DNA of 64,000 bases, from NCBI GenBank assembly GCA_017620015.1, contig JAFZRE010000032.1, positions 1 through 64,000 of the forward strand, read 5' to 3'. This DNA comes from Bacteroidales bacterium (lineage in GTDB: Bacteria; Bacteroidota; Bacteroidia; Bacteroidales; ML635J-15). Positions 61,883-64,000 of this stretch are shown piece by piece; position 1 is the first letter of the stretch, and every line of letters begins with the position of its first letter. The notes beneath the pieces were generated by a model, which was not told the DNA's origin, made no database searches, and saw only the letters and a program-made list of their open reading frames with translations. Made by a program: the position numbers and the translations under genes.

Positions 61883-62908
61883 ATGCGTAAGGCATGGCGA
61901 ATATTATTGGTAATTATGTTTCCGCTTATTGTGGCGGAGACAAGGTCTTTTGCCCAGGATGCTCCTGTGTATGAGCAATATGTATTCGATAATACTTTGC
62001 TAAATCCTGCTTTTACGGGTTTGGTTGATATGATACAGGTAAAGGCTGCTCACCGTCAGCAATGGATAGGTTTTGGTCCGGAAAAAACTCCAAGCACGAC
62101 TTTTCTGATGTTCCGTTCCCGTTTCAAGGCACGCGATGGTGGTCTTGGCGGGTTCCTATATACCGATAAGAACGCTGTAAATTCGCAGACTGGCTTGCAG
62201 GTCAACGGTTCATTCCAGTTCCTTATGCGGACAAAGCGCAAGACAAAGACAATACTTTCATTCGGATTTGGCGCAACCGTCTTTATGCATACATATGATG
62301 AAAGCCGTTTCGACAGGGATATATACGACCCGATTGTAGATTATAGCACCAAGAATTATTTCGGTTACGATGCCAATTTCGGCGTGTTGCTGACACATGG
62401 CGGATTGATTGCTGGCGTAAGTTTCGACAACTTGTTGCAGTGGACTTGCCCTGCCTATAATCAAAGGCTTGAACGTTCGTTGAGCGTTAACATGAATGTC
62501 CATGCAGGAAAAACATTCTGGCTGATGAGTAACATGCAACTTGCTCCGCTTTTGGTATTCAAGACTAACATGAAGAATATGAACCAGATGGACCTTGGCG
62601 TACGCTTTAAGCTTCTTTCTGGCAAAAAAATTAGGACTGTCTATACAAAGGATGAAAATGAGGTCGTGATTGGACTTACTTATAAGCAGACGCTTGATGT
62701 CGGAAATGTTAGTCCGTTGTCAATCTCGCCAATGGTCGGCTTTATTGTAAAGAATATTTCCGTTTCGTATCTGTGTGAAATCGGACTTACCGGATTGCAA
62801 CGGTATAATTATGGTTCTCATCAGATTGCGTTGGGATTCCGTCTGTATCGCGACAAGTTTACTACTTTGGACAAGCATAATGTTGCATCAATGGTTTATG
62901 ACTTTTAG
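61883..62908 (+). CDS. PorP/SprF-family type IX secretion system membrane protein
   Basis: 341 residues from ATG 61883, with a signal peptide ending TRSFAQ. The PorP/SprF signature is evident: YEQYVFDNTLLNPAFTGLVDMIQVKAAHRQQWIGF, then GGLGGFLYTDKNAVNSQTGLQVNGSFQF, and a beta barrel ending in IALGFRLYRDKF. These outer-membrane barrels work with T9SS, often one per secreted client. The adjacent downstream gene encodes a secreted beta-propeller protein, the usual client type, 9 bases away. It fits with the T9SS sorting domains found elsewhere in the window. Confidence 0.9.
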   Translation: MRKAWRILLVIMFPLIVAETRSFAQDAPVYEQYVFDNTLLNPAFTGLVDMIQVKAAHRQQWIGFGPEKTPSTTFLMFRSRFKARDGGLGGFLYTDKNAVNSQTGLQVNGSFQFLMRTKRKTKTILSFGFGATVFMHTYDESRFDRDIYDPIVDYSTKNYFGYDANFGVLLTHGGLIAGVSFDNLLQWTCPAYNQRLERSLSVNMNVHAGKTFWLMSNMQLAPLLVFKTNMKNMNQMDLGVRFKLLSGKKIRTVYTKDENEVVIGLTYKQTLDVGNVSPLSISPMVGFIVKNISVSYLCEIGLTGLQRYNYGSHQIALGFRLYRDKFTTLDKHNVASMVYDF

Positions 62909-62917
62909 AATATGCCT

Positions 62918-64000
62918 ATGAAGAAGATTATAGCGTTGATATTGTTTGTTATGTGCTTCGTGCCGGTTTTTTCTCAGCATGCGGGCGACAGTATCGATTG
63001 TAGTGACCGTATAGGCTATTCGTGGATGAAGAGCTATGGCAATGCCAATTCTGAGTTTGTTTCGGATGTGGCTGTTGATAACGCTGGTAATATTTATGTG
63101 GCAGGAACTTTTGCAGAAACGCTTTCCATTGATGGAAATTCAGTAGTGTCGGCAGGAAATACGGATTTTTATATTGCCAAGATGTCGCCAGAAGGTTCTG
63201 TAATATGGCTTAAAAGTGGTGGAAGCAACGCCGTAGAACAGGCAAATGCTATTGCACTAGATGCAAACGGAAACGTATATGTGGCTGGTCTTTCGAACGA
63301 TAACACAACTTTCGACGGCAATAGGTTCCCATCGTTGGGGGATAATGACGGTTTCCTTTTGAAACTTGATAACGATGGAAACATGGTGTATGTGAGGACG
63401 CTTGGATGCTACAACGATGACAATGCCAACGATGTCGTTGTTGACGGAAACAACAATGTTATTGTCACGGGTTATTTTAATTTTGCATTGCAAATCAGTT
63501 CTACATCATTGTTTCAGACTGCCAGAGGGGCAAACGATGCATTTCTTGTGAAATTTGATAGCGAAGGAAACCTATTGTGGTCGATGTCAAAAGCTTCGTC
63601 GTCGCACGACTATGGTCGTCGTGTGGCTTGTGACAATGATGGCAATATTTATTTGGCTGCCGAGTTCAAAGGAACTATTTCTATGGGAAGCAGCAGTTTG
63701 CAGTCGCCTAACGATATGAATGTCTATCTCGCCAAATTTGACCCGTCCGGTACCGTGCAGTGGGCTATGCAACGAGGAGCATCAGGAGATGACAGCATAA
63801 AGGCTTTGGGTGTTACATCGGCTGGCGATGTGTATATGGCATATAAGCAGACGAATGCAAATCCATACATCGAAAAATACTCTGCGTCAGGAGTTTCGCA
63901 AGGAACAATAGCATTTTCTGGGACAGGAACACTTGACGTTGCTGACATTCTATGTGATCAGAATGGAAATACATACGTTACTGGTGGTTATTCGGGAACT
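62918..64000 (+). CDS. SBBP-repeat beta-propeller secreted protein, 5' part (3' end outside window)
   Basis: 361 codons are open from ATG 62918 (MKKIIALILFVMCFVPVFSQ signal peptide; ATG 62912 adds two) to the last base, with no stop. The mature part repeats VDNAGNIYVAGTF, LDANGNVYVAGLS, VDGNNNVIVTGYF, CDNDGNIYLAAEF and CDQNGNTYVTGGYSG, each ending near FxxKFDxxGNxxW. That is the SBBP beta-propeller pattern, at least five blades so far. It is 9 bases after the PorP/SprF gene, so it is probably the T9SS client exported with it. A sorting domain would be expected in the missing C terminus. Function unknown. Confidence 0.85.
   Translation, partial: MKKIIALILFVMCFVPVFSQHAGDSIDCSDRIGYSWMKSYGNANSEFVSDVAVDNAGNIYVAGTFAETLSIDGNSVVSAGNTDFYIAKMSPEGSVIWLKSGGSNAVEQANAIALDANGNVYVAGLSNDNTTFDGNRFPSLGDNDGFLLKLDNDGNMVYVRTLGCYNDDNANDVVVDGNNNVIVTGYFNFALQISSTSLFQTARGANDAFLVKFDSEGNLLWSMSKASSSHDYGRRVACDNDGNIYLAAEFKGTISMGSSSLQSPNDMNVYLAKFDPSGTVQWAMQRGASGDDSIKALGVTSAGDVYMAYKQTNANPYIEKYSASGVSQGTIAFSGTGTLDVADILCDQNGNTYVTGGYSGT

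Overview
The window looks like chromosome from an uncultured member of the Bacteroidales (phylum Bacteroidota). The evidence is lineage-typical protein families: two proteins with type IX secretion (T9SS) C-terminal sorting domains, a PorP/SprF-type T9SS membrane protein, FISUMP-type repeat modules, WbqC, DUF4924, DUF2851 and a TonB-dependent receptor. Many genes also have the Bacteroidota promoter form TAnnTTTG, and recognisable Shine-Dalgarno sites are rare. I see no plasmid, phage-structural or rRNA genes.

Layout. 1-7.6 kb: the end of a repeat-rich T9SS surface protein, an HdrB-HdrA redox pair, dapB, signal peptidase I, a signal-peptidase paralogue lacking the catalytic lysine, and WbqC. 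7.7-16.8 kb: DUF4924 + S4-domain pair, a CAP/OmpA-like secreted protein, a TlpA-like thioredoxin, EngB, DUF2851, RlmD and a Crp/Fnr regulator. 16.8-24.5 kb: a T9SS protein, a long array of paired palindromes surrounding a small GIY-YIG nuclease gene, a TonB-dependent receptor and an orphan AAA ATPase with two tandem palindromes at its 5' end. 24.6-42 kb: secA, a giant FISUMP protein, a second orphan ATPase bracketed by three copies of a GTGCGATAA hairpin, serC, DUF454, tRNA-Glu, a phosphodiesterase, tRNA-Asp and three lipoproteins (one DUF3160, one CapA-like).

42.06-56.0 kb is an accessory defence island inserted between ordinary genes. It starts with a Bro-N antirepressor-like gene and a restriction-modification pair, each preceded by the same 70-bp promoter-containing repeat. 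The RM pair appears to split one adenine methyltransferase: the SAM-binding half is a separate protein, and the NPPY half is fused behind a GIY-YIG-like domain and a DEAH helicase. Four tightly packed AT-rich genes follow on the same strand: a PRTase-like protein, an ORC/CDC6-like P-loop ATPase, an unrecognised protein and a second adenine methyltransferase. I do not recognise this four-gene set as a named system; it is the best candidate here for an undescribed defence operon. AbiH, an AlbA_2 (Schlafen-like) ATP-binding protein and a stand-alone winged-helix fragment close the island.

56.1-64 kb: two secreted proteins of unknown function, another palindrome cluster, an ADP-forming acyl-CoA synthetase, a small membrane protein behind a switch-like double hairpin, a PorP/SprF protein and the 5' part of a beta-propeller secreted protein that runs off the window.

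Intergenic space holds at least four families of dispersed palindromes. Their arrangement, including head-to-head pairs, nested insertion and a linked nuclease gene, suggests active or recently active REP-like elements.
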